Positions 55,026-64,000 of a stretch of 64,000 bases of DNA are shown here, one piece after another (the first letter of the stretch is position 1; each line of letters starts with the position of its first letter). A program made the position numbers and the translations under genes. Under the pieces are notes generated by a model. It had not been told where the DNA came from and ran no database searches. It saw only the letters and a program-made list of their open reading frames with translations. Source of the DNA: Epiperipatus broadwayi (taxonomy: Eukaryota; Onychophora; Udeonychophora; Euonychophora; Peripatidae). The DNA is taken from contig JAQFVV010000287.1 in assembly GCA_028023455.1 (NCBI GenBank), positions 684,001 to 748,000 of the forward strand, given 5' to 3'.

Positions 55026-55852
55026 GTGATAATATGCTTTGGCATAATAATATAGATTTTCCACATATATTTGTAATAAGTTAAAGAAAGCTATTTGAAA
55101 ATACGGTAGTTTTCCAAATCCATGACCTACACATCTGTAGTTTCAGTTATATACAATTGAAAACAAATTAAATAAATAAAAATATTAAAAATAAAAACAA
55201 CAAATTTTAACTGTCTACATTTAATTTTTTAATTCACAATGCATATATAAAGTATGCACACCTATCTAAAAACATAGATGGGTTTTGCTCATTTTCAACA
55301 TGTAATATTTACATATATGTGTGTTAAAACACATAATATGGTTCATCAATATTTATGAATTTTAGCATTCACACTGCAGCTTAGGACTAAATGGTATGGA
55401 TAGAGAGAAATTGTTTCAGTTAAAACATATTTTGCAATGTTATTATTAGCAAATACAAAGCATATGTGTATGTCATTGTTTCCATAATAAATTAATATTT
55501 AAATCATTAAATAGTAAATAAGCTGAAGAAACTAAGCAAAAAATTAATGGAGTAAAGATAAAATTAATGAAGTGAAAGTTATAGAATAATGATGATTAAT
55601 TATTTTACTTTAACAAAATAATTTTTTTCTTACAAATGAATCAATGTAAAAGTAAGTTTGAGATTTTGTGGCATGAAATGAAAACAAAATTTTAAAAATC
55701 ATTAATAAAAATAAGATTTAAAAAGTGAGAAATTGGTTTGATTATATAATTAGGAGGAAATTGTGAGATCTGTTTTGTGAAATAAGAAAAAAGAAAATTT
55801 TATAAATAATTCTAAAAAATAAGAGAACTTCAATAATCTGAACTTAAACAAG
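55026..55852. other. A+T-rich sequence, nothing recognised
   Basis: No gene, palindrome or repeat match recognised. Confidence 0.45.
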
Positions 55853-56270
55853 GCAAAACTCTCCATACAGTAGTGCCACCCTGTGCCAACCAGAGTAATC
55901 AATGAATGCCAGAAGGCTTGTGCATAAAATCCCTATCTAATGCCTACTCATCCAATATCCCCAGACTAGTTTCTGGCTTGTGGCCTTCGTCAGTGAGGAG
56001 CTTTGGATCTGAGAACACTGCACCTAGATCTTAAGATCTAATGCAACCCCCAGCAACCACCTTTTATCTCTACTTAACTATAAAACTATCTAGTCTGGGA
56101 TATTGGATGAGTAGGCATTAGATAGGGATTTTATGCACAAGCCTTCTGGCATTCATTGATTACTCTGGTTGGCACAGGGTGGCACTACTATATGGAGAGT
56201 TTTGCCTTGTTTATAAACAATTATGTGCTAGTATAAGAGATGGTGATCATGTGATGCTTAATGGTAATCT
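55853..56270. repeat. RZ2 repeat, inverted pair with intact left arm
   Basis: Left arm GGCAAAACTCTCCATACAGT through GCCAGAGTAATCAATGAATG to the ribozyme and TTAAGATCTAATGCAACCCC. Right arm (56095-56220) is the reverse complement of the left outer part (GATATTGGATGAGTAGGCAT ... TATGGAGAGTTTTGCCTTG). The end reads GGTGATCATGTGATGCTTAA. The right arm stops just at TCTGGGATATT, at the ribozyme cleavage position. Confidence 0.88.
55959..55998 (-). ncRNA. Hammerhead ribozyme, type I, family RZ2 (best copy)
   Basis: Minus strand: stem I CCUCA (complement of 55994-55998) with UGGGG (complement of 55959-55963), core CUGACGA, stem II GGC-CACAA-GCC after an A.A mismatch, GAAA, palindromic stem III ACUAGU, cleavage C at 55964. 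All core boxes are intact and stem I has a single G.U. Confidence 0.85.
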
Positions 56271-57399
56271 GAACTTGTGGAATACTTTCAAACTTGACAT
56301 TCAACAGCATAAATTTATATATAACATATATATTTATTATTATCTGTAAATAAACTAAAATATTGAAAAGAATTATATTTTACTTTTATTCATATATATA
56401 TTTGCTTTTGTTACAACAAATTACAATAGATCAATAATTTTTAAACTCTTTTTTGTTAATTCTCTTCTTTGGCCATGATAATTTTTTATTAATTTTAATT
56501 TCAAAAACGATCTCAATTTACTAATGATGGGCTCTCATTTTAGATTCAATGGCAATCCTTTATATGTTACCTGGTTTCAACAAGCAAACATATAAAAAAA
56601 GATATTTAAACAATTATAAGGTTTTAGGAGTAGACAAATGGTAATAAAATTAAAATTATTTATTTCTGTATGTAATATTTTATTAAACCATTCTATACAT
56701 AAAATTTAAGTACAGTATTTATTTACTAATGTGTAACCTATGTTTTAAATATTATTAATTATCAATGTTAGTATAAAATTCTTTGGCAATGTGCCAATTT
56801 TGAAAATGACTTTCATATTAAGGATTACGTTGTTGTTGTGTTGTTGTTTTTTTAAAGAAATGGCAGGTCGTATACTACATGTTGTAAATCAAAATAATTT
56901 TTTAAAAAATTAATTTGATGAAAAATGAAAGTAAAACAAATCTAGGAACACACCTAATTTTAATGTTTATTTGTTTGTTATAGTTGTTAATAAGAAAAAA
57001 GACTTGTCTAAGTTTCTCATGTTTCAAAATGTTTATTTTGAAACAAAAACATATTACAAAAAAAAAAAGGGAAAATGAATAAATCAAAATTTACTTAACA
57101 AATAATAAAAAGAATATTAAATCGATAATATATCTTTTTTTTAACAAAAATTATCTAACACTAATTAAAATATGATTTTTAAAAACACTTGTAAACATTT
57201 TGATTTAGTAATTAATACTCATAAACAAACTCTGGTGTAGTGATAAACGTAAAATCTGCAACATCTTGGATGGCTGAGAGCTTAATGTATATTTTTAGGC
57301 AGGACGATGTGCTTGGATTGTGAATTGTAGGATTTAACAAATCTAGAAATATAGCATTTCATCATTGAGAAATAGTTAAATTAAATTATCTGTATTTGG
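56271..57399. other. A+T-rich sequence, nothing recognised
   Basis: The minus-strand frame at 56902-57087 is low complexity (Phe/Lys/Ile) without a known motif. Confidence 0.45.
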
Positions 57400-57975
57400 A
57401 GGGTGGGGTTGAATTATAATACATTTGCTATATGGGAGTAAGAGATGGATTCCTCTATCAACATTACGTAAAAGCATTGTAAAAAAATTATTTAAGAATC
57501 CTCTACAAATTCTAAAAATATAATGACAAGATTATAACATTGAATAAAAAAATTTCAGGTTACTGGATAGGATGATATTGAATCTACAGTTGATGGTGTA
57601 TATCTTCATTGGATTGATCATGAGAAATAGATGAAGAGTAATACACTTCCTAAAAAGATATTCTGCGATAAATGTGCACATTTCTTTTGTGAGAGAAAAC
57701 TATTATTTTTACATTATGAAGATTATCTAAAAGTGATTCTAAAATAATGCAAATATCAATGGATTTCAATACTAAAACATGAGTGAAGATACTAAACAAT
57801 GGAGAGTTACAAGTAGAAAGGTGTTAAAGTTTTTTAAAGAGCAAAATTAAAAGAGTGTCTTTAAAGACAGCATTGCAAGATGACAAACATATCAGCTAGA
57901 AGATTAACATGTGGTATATATGTGGGTATTTATGCTTTACGGTTTAATTTATATAATCATCACAAACTCAACTTT
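57400..57975 (+). pseudogene. LINE-Z: C-terminal ORF2 copy with Cys/His finger
   Basis: IIHLLYGSKRWIPLSTLRKS (about 57417) is the LLYGSETW block. IESTVDGVYLHWIDHEK (about 57580) is the SIE...LRWIGH block. After shifts, the frame at 57880 reads ISARRLTCGIYVGIYALRFN and LYNHHKLN, close to the CxxCGRxCxSRxGLxxHxRxH finger that ends this class of LINE protein. Several stops. Same family as 5470-6180 and 7700-8130. Confidence 0.72.
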
Positions 57976-58642
57976 AACTTTTCCTGCTTTTCGGATTCAT
58001 TTTCTCTTTGTTTTTCTGGAGCTAGACTGGTCATATTTATTTTCAAATGGTTGCTAATGATGATAAGATAAACACTTCTTCCTCAAACTTAATCCAAGGA
58101 TTTAAAAAAGATACCAAATAAGTAATAAAATTATCATATTGTGATTAAAAAATGAAAATGTAAACCTTTCATTATATATATCTAGAAATATTATGTATAA
58201 TATTTATTCTGCCTTCATTTTAAAACGACTTTAATTAATAAAAATTAATATAAATTGCTTTATTAATAATTATAATTATATTTTTTTAAAAATTCCATGC
58301 GCAAGTAATTTTTTCCGTATAAATATTATTTGACATGATTTGCTAATTACATTTATCTTTATGCAATTTAAAAAAGAAAAAAAAAAACATTATTAAAAAT
58401 ATATTTCAAACATATGTAAAATTTATTTTTAATTATATGTGTTTTCATCATTATTGATGTATGTTTATTTAAGAGCAACAATTCACTTGATTATTCTATT
58501 AGTACTAGAAATAAGTATACCATGCTTAAATAATCTATAGGTGCTAGATGGTAGTACCATATTCAAATTCCTCAAACTTCATCCATGAGGAACATTGGAT
58601 TTGCATCTATATATCCTATGATTTGATTTTATTTTTTTTACA
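57976..58642. other. A+T-rich sequence, nothing recognised
   Basis: No gene or repeat recognised. It may include the 3' UTR of the LINE-Z copy. Confidence 0.4.
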
Positions 58643-59416
58643 TTACTGACTTAATAACGTGAAAGCTAAACACCTTCAAACAGATACGCTTTAAACATGC
58701 TTACGTGACAGCCAATCAGATGGAATAATGACATCACATGGGACTCTCAATTCTAAAACACATGCCAGAACTATTAGAAAAAGATGGGACCCATCTTAAT
58801 CTATGCCTCAATTTTATTTAAATAAGCCAGACTCAAGCATTTTGAACTAAGAGTGTGAAGCTTAAATACCTTCACATTTAATCCACTAAATATTATATAT
58901 ATATAAATTAACAACGCGAAATCATCCGATTTATAACGAAGCAATATTTTAAATCTAATAAAATGATATTAATAAATGTAAATATATCAAATTTAGCTTT
59001 CACTTTATTATAATATTATCTGTTTACGCTTAAATTTGATATATTTACATTTATTAATATCATTTCATTAGATTAAAAATATTGCTTCGTTGTAAATCGG
59101 ATGATTTCGCATTGTTAATTTATATATATAATATTTAGTGGATTAAATGTGAAGGTATTTAAGCTTCACACTCTTAGTTCAAAATGCTTGAGTCTGGCTT
59201 ATTTAAATAAAATTGAGGCATAGATTAAGATGGGTCCCATCTTTTTCTAATAGTTCTGGCTTGTGTTTTAGAATTGAGAGTCCCATGTGATGTCATTATT
59301 CCATCTGATTGGCTGTCATGTAAGCATGTTTAAAGTGTATCTGTTTGAAGGTGTTTAGCTTTCATGTTATTATAATATTATCTATTTACGCTTAAATTTG
59401 ATATATTACTGACTTA
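58643..59416. mobile_element. Large palindromic element, family H3
   Basis: Arms of roughly 340 bp: ACGTGAAAGCTAAACACCTT (58658) to GATATTAATAAATGTAAATA, then the reverse complement from TATTTACATTTATTAATATC (59039) to AGGTGTTTAGCTTTCATGTT. The whole is bracketed by TTACTGACTTA (58643-58653 and 59406-59416), a candidate 11-bp target duplication. No ORF. Shares its ends with 50866-51088. Confidence 0.9.
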
Positions 59417-60037
59417 GTAAATAAGCATTTATTTTTATATAGCGCTATGTTTATCAATTGTAATACATTAGAGATCAGCCTTTCAAGCTATTGTGCATGC
59501 GCTTTCTTACAAGTGTTAATAATAAATGAATACTTTCATTCCCAACACAAGGTATAGTATTTATGAAAGAATAAAATGAATCCACTTATTCCAGGAAAAT
59601 CTTAAGTACTGGAAATGAAAGCGTGAGGATTCATTTATTATTAACACTTGTAAGAAAGCGCATGCACAATAGCTTGAAAGGCTGATCTTTAATGCATTAC
59701 AATTGATAAACATAGCGCTATATAAAAATAAATGCTTATTTACATATGTTTAAGTTTCATTTGAGAGTGACGTTTAGTAAATTCTAGATAATTTTGTCAA
59801 CGTCATTCATTCAGACATCGTATATAGTAATTTAAAGTGAGTGGTCTATCCTCATGCTTTCATTTCCAGTACTTAATATTTGCCCATATATAAGCATTTG
59901 GGTTGGAAAGAATAAGTGGATTCATTTTATTCTTTCATAAATACTATATCTTGTGTTGGGAATGAAAGTATTCATTTATTATTAACACTCATAAGAAAGC
60001 GCATGCATAATAGCTTGAAAGGCTGATCTTTAATGTA
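59417..60037. mobile_element. Nested palindromic element, family H4
   Basis: Arms of about 110 bp at 59421-59533 and 59631-59742 (AGCCTTTCAAGCTATTGTGC with GCACAATAGCTTGAAAGGCT; ATAGCGCTATGTTTATCAAT with ATTGATAAACATAGCGCTAT) are nearly perfect. A further inverted copy of 59455-59630 occupies 59850-60037. TTACTGACTTA recurs at its right border (60038-60048). Confidence 0.9.
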
Positions 60038-60048
60038 TTACTGACTTA

Positions 60049-60734
60049 GATAACTTGAGATTCCAACTCCCTAAAATTCTGAACCCAAACTAACTTGCTT
60101 CTATACTTATATATGTCTGATACACAGTCAACAACTATTAACCTGTTTTATGCTAACTGTAGGTGGCTCTACTATATAATGTCAGCTGATTGTTAAAAGT
60201 TATGACATGGTTCTGAAATTAAATAAATTATATTTAATGAACATTGGAATGCAAGCAGAAAAAATCATGATGTTGGGTTTCGTATGCTGGTCTGTATTTA
60301 TATACTTTCCTAACTTTGTCTTAAGTTTGCTTTTTTGTAAATTTGGTACATTCCAGATCACACCAAAAAACAAATTATTTTTTATTTGTTTGCATTGTAT
60401 AATTAGAAATAAATAAAATCCCTTTTATTTTTGTATTTTGCTATATTTTTTCATATAAATACAATTATGCTTCTTACTTTAGACACTTCGTTGCAAACTT
60501 ATATTTTATATTTCTGTTTTTTTATATATATTTTATTATGCTTGCTTTTCTTTATTTCACATATTCCATTGTTTTGTTTTATTATTTATTTGTTTCATAT
60601 TATTTTATTCATACTGTTTTATTTATTAATGTATCATATCTCTGAAGAAGACCACGTGACAGCCAAAATGTCAGTTTATATATAAAAGTTTGCAATAAAG
60701 CATTTAAAGTTAGGAATATAATTATATATTTCAT
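60049..60734. other. A+T-rich sequence, nothing firm
   Basis: The reading frames at 60207-60416 and 60431-60685 are hydrophobic chance frames. The stretch TCTGAAGAAGACCACGTGAC followed by AGCCAAAATGTC and an ATAAAG-type signal at 60641-60700 resembles the ends of dispersed retroelements, but cannot be assigned. Confidence 0.35.
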
Positions 60735-60841
60735 AAAAACTCAAGTCAGATGTCACATGACTTAATTTAATAAAACTTGTATTTACAAATGTTATATATA
60801 GAGCTCACAAAATAAGCTCTTAACAAGCTTTGGGAATATCG

Positions 60842-60882
60842 TCAACCCCAGACCAGTTTCTGCTTCTGGCGTAGTCAGTGAG
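60842..60882 (-). ncRNA. Hammerhead relic, family RZ1
   Basis: Stem III ACUGGU plus C, GAAA and UGGGG are kept. The core reads CUGACUA (G8 to U) and stem II is CGCCAGAAGCA. Predicted inactive. Confidence 0.55.
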
Positions 60883-61100
60883 CATTAGATTAAAAAGACT
60901 AGTACAAGCCCAGCACTTTATCTAATGTATAACTATTGAATAGAAAATCTGAATTTTTCAGTCATCCATATATCTTCCAATCCAACTCAGATAGCTGGAT
61001 TGGAAGACATATGGATGTCTGAAAATTTCAAATTTTCTACTCAATAGTTATACATTAAATAAAGTGCTGGGCTTGTCCTAGTATTTTTAATCTAATGCTT

Positions 61101-61159
61101 ATATCCTGGCACCTCACTGATGATGCCAAAAGCAGAAACTGGTCTGGGGTTGAGGATAT
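61101..61159 (+). ncRNA. Hammerhead ribozyme, type I, family RZ1 (best copy)
   Basis: Outer stem AUAUCCU (61101-61107) pairs with AGGAUAU (61153-61159). Stem I CCUCA (61112-61116) pairs with UGGGG (61145-61149), with internal loops between. The core is CUGAUGA (61117-61123), stem II UGC-CAAAA-GCA is fully paired, GAAA is at 61135-61138, stem III is AC-UG-GU and the cleavage nucleotide is C61144. It fits the known hammerhead consensus at every invariant position. Confidence 0.88.
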
Positions 61160-61195
61160 TCTCAAAGCTTGTTAAGAGGTTATTTTGCGAATTCT

Positions 61196-63414
61196 ATATA
61201 TAACAATTATATATTTATAAATACATTCTAAGAGCAGTTCTTTTATCCTAATCTGGAACCATGATCTATATATTAAAAAATTAAATAACGAGAAACATTA
61301 CACGTATATAAATCACTGTTGCTACTTTATATGGCTGTATTTAATACTATATGTTATATTGTAATAGCATTCTTGAAAACATCTTGAGATTGAGCATTAA
61401 ATATTAAAATGGTATTGATTTATATATATAAAGTTTGGTCAAAATTATCAGATCAGAAATGAGTAGCTGATATATAGTTGATGCTTTTTGATGGAAATTC
61501 AAATTTTAATGTTAGTTTTTACTATTTTTCAGTCTTATCAACTTTAAATAAATTTTATTTCTGACATTCAACATGGCTTCTATAACTATATAATTAGCCC
61601 AATTCATTTAGATAAAATATATATGGTAATGCTATATTCAGAGTCTCATGTTGGCTACTAGGTGTTATGTAATGATATATTTAGTTTTTAAAATCAAACA
61701 AGGCCACCTTATTACCTTTCTTAAATATATTTACCATATTTATTTTTTATAATACACAAATAATGTAATTTGTTTTATGGGGCACTAAAATGATAATGCC
61801 AACTGGTGACATATAAAATATAAACCATTAACAAATTAAGTAAAACAATATTTAATTTTTTATATAGATTATAGCCATAACTTGGTAAATACATTCCATG
61901 AAGAAATTAGAAATTACAGCAACCACAGAAAAAGTCAAGATTTTAGAGTGGAGAAAACAAAGGAAATATTACAAATTAAGTAAAACAATATTTAATTTTT
62001 TAATTAACAAAATACTTAAAACTGGTATATAAATTGGCAGTTTATAATTTAGCTTATGAAAACTTTGGTATTGAAATTATTATTGGAATGTCAGAATATC
62101 TATATAGAGCATTGGCCTGATCAAAGTATTATACTTAATTCTTAGATTATCATTTAGAACTTTTAATAATAAATAAAATATACTGTAACTAATAATATTT
62201 AGATATAATACATAAGCATTTGCAGGATAATTATTTAAAAAAATCGTAATCAAAGAAATTAAAATAAATTAAATATTTTACTAGCTTTTCTAAACCAAAA
62301 TAAACTTATTAAGTATACAGAGACAAATTATTTAGAAGAGACTTAACAATGTGGAACTATTTACAATATACACTGACAATATGAACTTCAAGATTTAAAT
62401 TTAGTGATATATTGGATCCACAAACTTTGCTACATTTTGTTCCAAACTTCTTCACATACAAATGTATCTAGTATATAATAGCTTACCTTTTATTAATAAA
62501 CATTGGTTAGATTGGAATATATATTATTTATTGAACTGCAAGTGTACAGCACTTTCCAACATGTACACATATATAACAGAAACTTTTTTATATGTATAGT
62601 ATGCCTATATAAATTAAAGTATAAACAAATCTTTAAATAACAATAATATAGTTATTAATAATAAATTGAGAAAACTCAATTATGTTTTTTATTAAGTGTG
62701 TGCTCACTTATACATTCACTGAAGTAATAAGAATAAGAAAAAAAAATAACTACGTATTTTTATTTTTAAAATAAAGTAAATAGCAAAATGTTTGACTTTC
62801 ACTGTTGAAGCAATGGATCTGAAGTCCAATCCATGCTTCACAGCCTCCTATAAACTTAATTAGTATTATAGACCTGAATTAAGTTTATAGTCCAATATCA
62901 GCAGGGTTTTGCATTAAAGCTAAAATTAATTATGTTTATTAAATTTGTATTTACATTTAAATATTTCATGTTAAATAAATTCCATTCTAAGATTAGATTT
63001 CTGTTAATAAAAATTGCTTGTAAAACCTATTAGTCAAACATATATATATATACGTCAAGCGTATATATATGAGTTAATGCAAAATTCTGCTGAAATAAAA
63101 TGCTTATATTATTAAAAGAAATAATATATTTTTCTTTTTAAATCTTGTTAAAATATTTAGTATGATTTGATTTTGAGATAAGCCTGCCAACATTTTCTAA
63201 AAGAATGTATGCTTGTAATTAGTTAGCCCATTCAAGGCAAATTAAAGATGGCTTTCTCTTTCTCTTTTAATTACCAAAATTCAAACTTTAAAGAAAGAAA
63301 TTTAGAAGAAAAAAGTAAAAGTTATTTTTAGAAAAGGTTACCTTGAAACAAAGAGTGGGGGTGGGCTTATCTAAGATCATACAAACAATAGAGGGTAGCT
63401 TACAAAAAAAAACG
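61196..63414. other. A+T-rich sequence with minor repeats
   Basis: A direct repeat ACAAATTAAGTAAAACAATA occurs at 61832 and 61972, a small hairpin (AAACTTAATT / AATTAAGTTT) at 62853-62893 and (TA)n runs at 63038-63070. No gene or ribozyme motif recognised. Confidence 0.45.
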
Positions 63415-63450
63415 TATAAATAGGAGAGTGAACAAAAGACTAGGCATTCA
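63415..63450 (+). promoter_or_regulatory. TATA box plus initiator, start of an LTR or gene
   Basis: TATAAATAG at 63415-63423 is followed by GGCATTCAGATT, with the likely start A at 63450, 35 bp away. This is the same arrangement as the LTR promoter at 23479-23515. Downstream sequence to about 63850 is less A+T-rich, with AATAAA at 63637-63642 and a possible splice donor GACGGTAATC at 63843. It may be another LTR cut by the window end or a host promoter. The ORF at 63724-63954 is unassigned. Confidence 0.45.
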
Positions 63451-64000
63451 GATTTCCCTTTTGGAAATTTCATTCAGATTTCTTTTGGGAGAACTCTTGC
63501 AGATTTTGCTTTTGCTTGTTGAGATTTTATTCCAAAAAGTTATACAACTGTCATCTTCAAAATCATGGAGAAGTTTGAACATGCTCAAGATAAAAGGCAT
63601 ATGAATTTGATGGATTCTACTATGCTTGGCTAGGCAAATAAATAGCTTTGCCTATCACCAAGGTTCCTAAATACCATCTAAAATGCCGTAGTATCCACCT
63701 AATAGTGATCTGAACTCTGTGCCGTGTCTGTAGGACTTTTCGTGAAACCATACTACATATTTCCATTTTCATTGTCCGGACAAATACCTATTGACGGTTG
63801 GATCAAGCCATGCCACCGCCGAACAGGAGCAAGGAACCAGGACGGTAATCATATCTCTCCTCCATTGAACTATTTATTTTCTACCCTTTTGTTTATACCT
63901 TTCTTAATTGAATTATATTATGAATTATTTTATTTAATGATATTTGTAATGTAACCATTTTATTAGACTAGTCTTAAATATATATGTGTGTGATCATCTA

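Larger units (their letters stand above)
60735..61195. repeat. RZ1 repeat, head-to-head inverted pair
   Basis: Left arm 60740-60985 (TCAAGTCAGATGTCACATGA ... CATATATCTTCCAATCCAAC). Right arm 60989-61190 is its reverse complement (GCTGGATTGGAAGACATATG ... CTCAAAGCTTGTTAAGAGGT). The two are nearly joined, with about 5 bp between them. Each arm has a hammerhead motif, intact in the right arm and damaged in the left. Confidence 0.9.

Overview
The window is strongly A+T-rich eukaryotic DNA, very probably from an invertebrate animal. It has no bacterial-style operons, almost no long open reading frame, and is built mostly of transposable-element remains. I cannot name the species. I find only one believable host coding segment: a 75-bp exon at 32770-32844 (minus strand) that reads as a gelsolin/villin-type repeat with proper splice sites. 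Everything else I can support is mobile DNA, repeats, or A+T-rich sequence with no recognisable content.

Layout. About 0-4 kb: SINE fragments, hairpin repeats and the first hammerhead-type ribozyme motifs. 5.4-9.3 kb: decayed pieces of one LINE family (LINE-Z) whose ORF2 ends in a small Cys/His finger. 12-19.1 kb: a larger, heavily mutated LINE (LINE-K) with ORF1, endonuclease, reverse transcriptase and C-terminal Cys-His knuckle, interrupted by a 469-bp hAT-type MITE and a ribozyme repeat. 22862-29556: a young, complete but non-autonomous LTR retrotransposon with 1.79-kb LTRs, a 4-bp ATAT target duplication, a tRNA-Lys-like primer site, a polypurine tract and one Gag-like coiled-coil ORF, but no protease, RT or integrase. 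31-38 kb: ribozyme repeats, a tRNA-derived SINE and the gelsolin exon. 38.5-44.7 kb: palindromic repeats and a LINE 3' end. 46.4-50.4 kb: a head-to-head ribozyme repeat and a decayed LINE (LINE-E) carrying repeat insertions. 50.9-53.3 kb: a palindrome and a 2.2-kb element with terminal inverted repeats enclosing a degenerate tandem array. 54.5-61.2 kb: more ribozyme repeats and nested palindromes. 63.4-64 kb: a TATA/initiator promoter that may start an LTR or a gene.

The most striking content is a set of short non-coding repeats carrying type I hammerhead ribozymes. I see 15 motif occurrences in three families (called RZ1, RZ2 and RZ3 here), about half with a complete or nearly complete catalytic core. 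Stem I, stem II, the CUGANGA and GAAA boxes and a tiny palindromic stem III ending in UC or UA all fall in the right order. Many copies sit in head-to-head inverted pairs. Hammerheads with minimal palindromic stem III are known from Penelope-like elements and retrozymes, so these repeats may be non-autonomous retroelements of that kind. No Penelope-type RT was seen here, so that link is inference. RZ1 and RZ2 share nearly the same ribozyme inside otherwise unrelated flanks, which suggests exchange of the ribozyme module.
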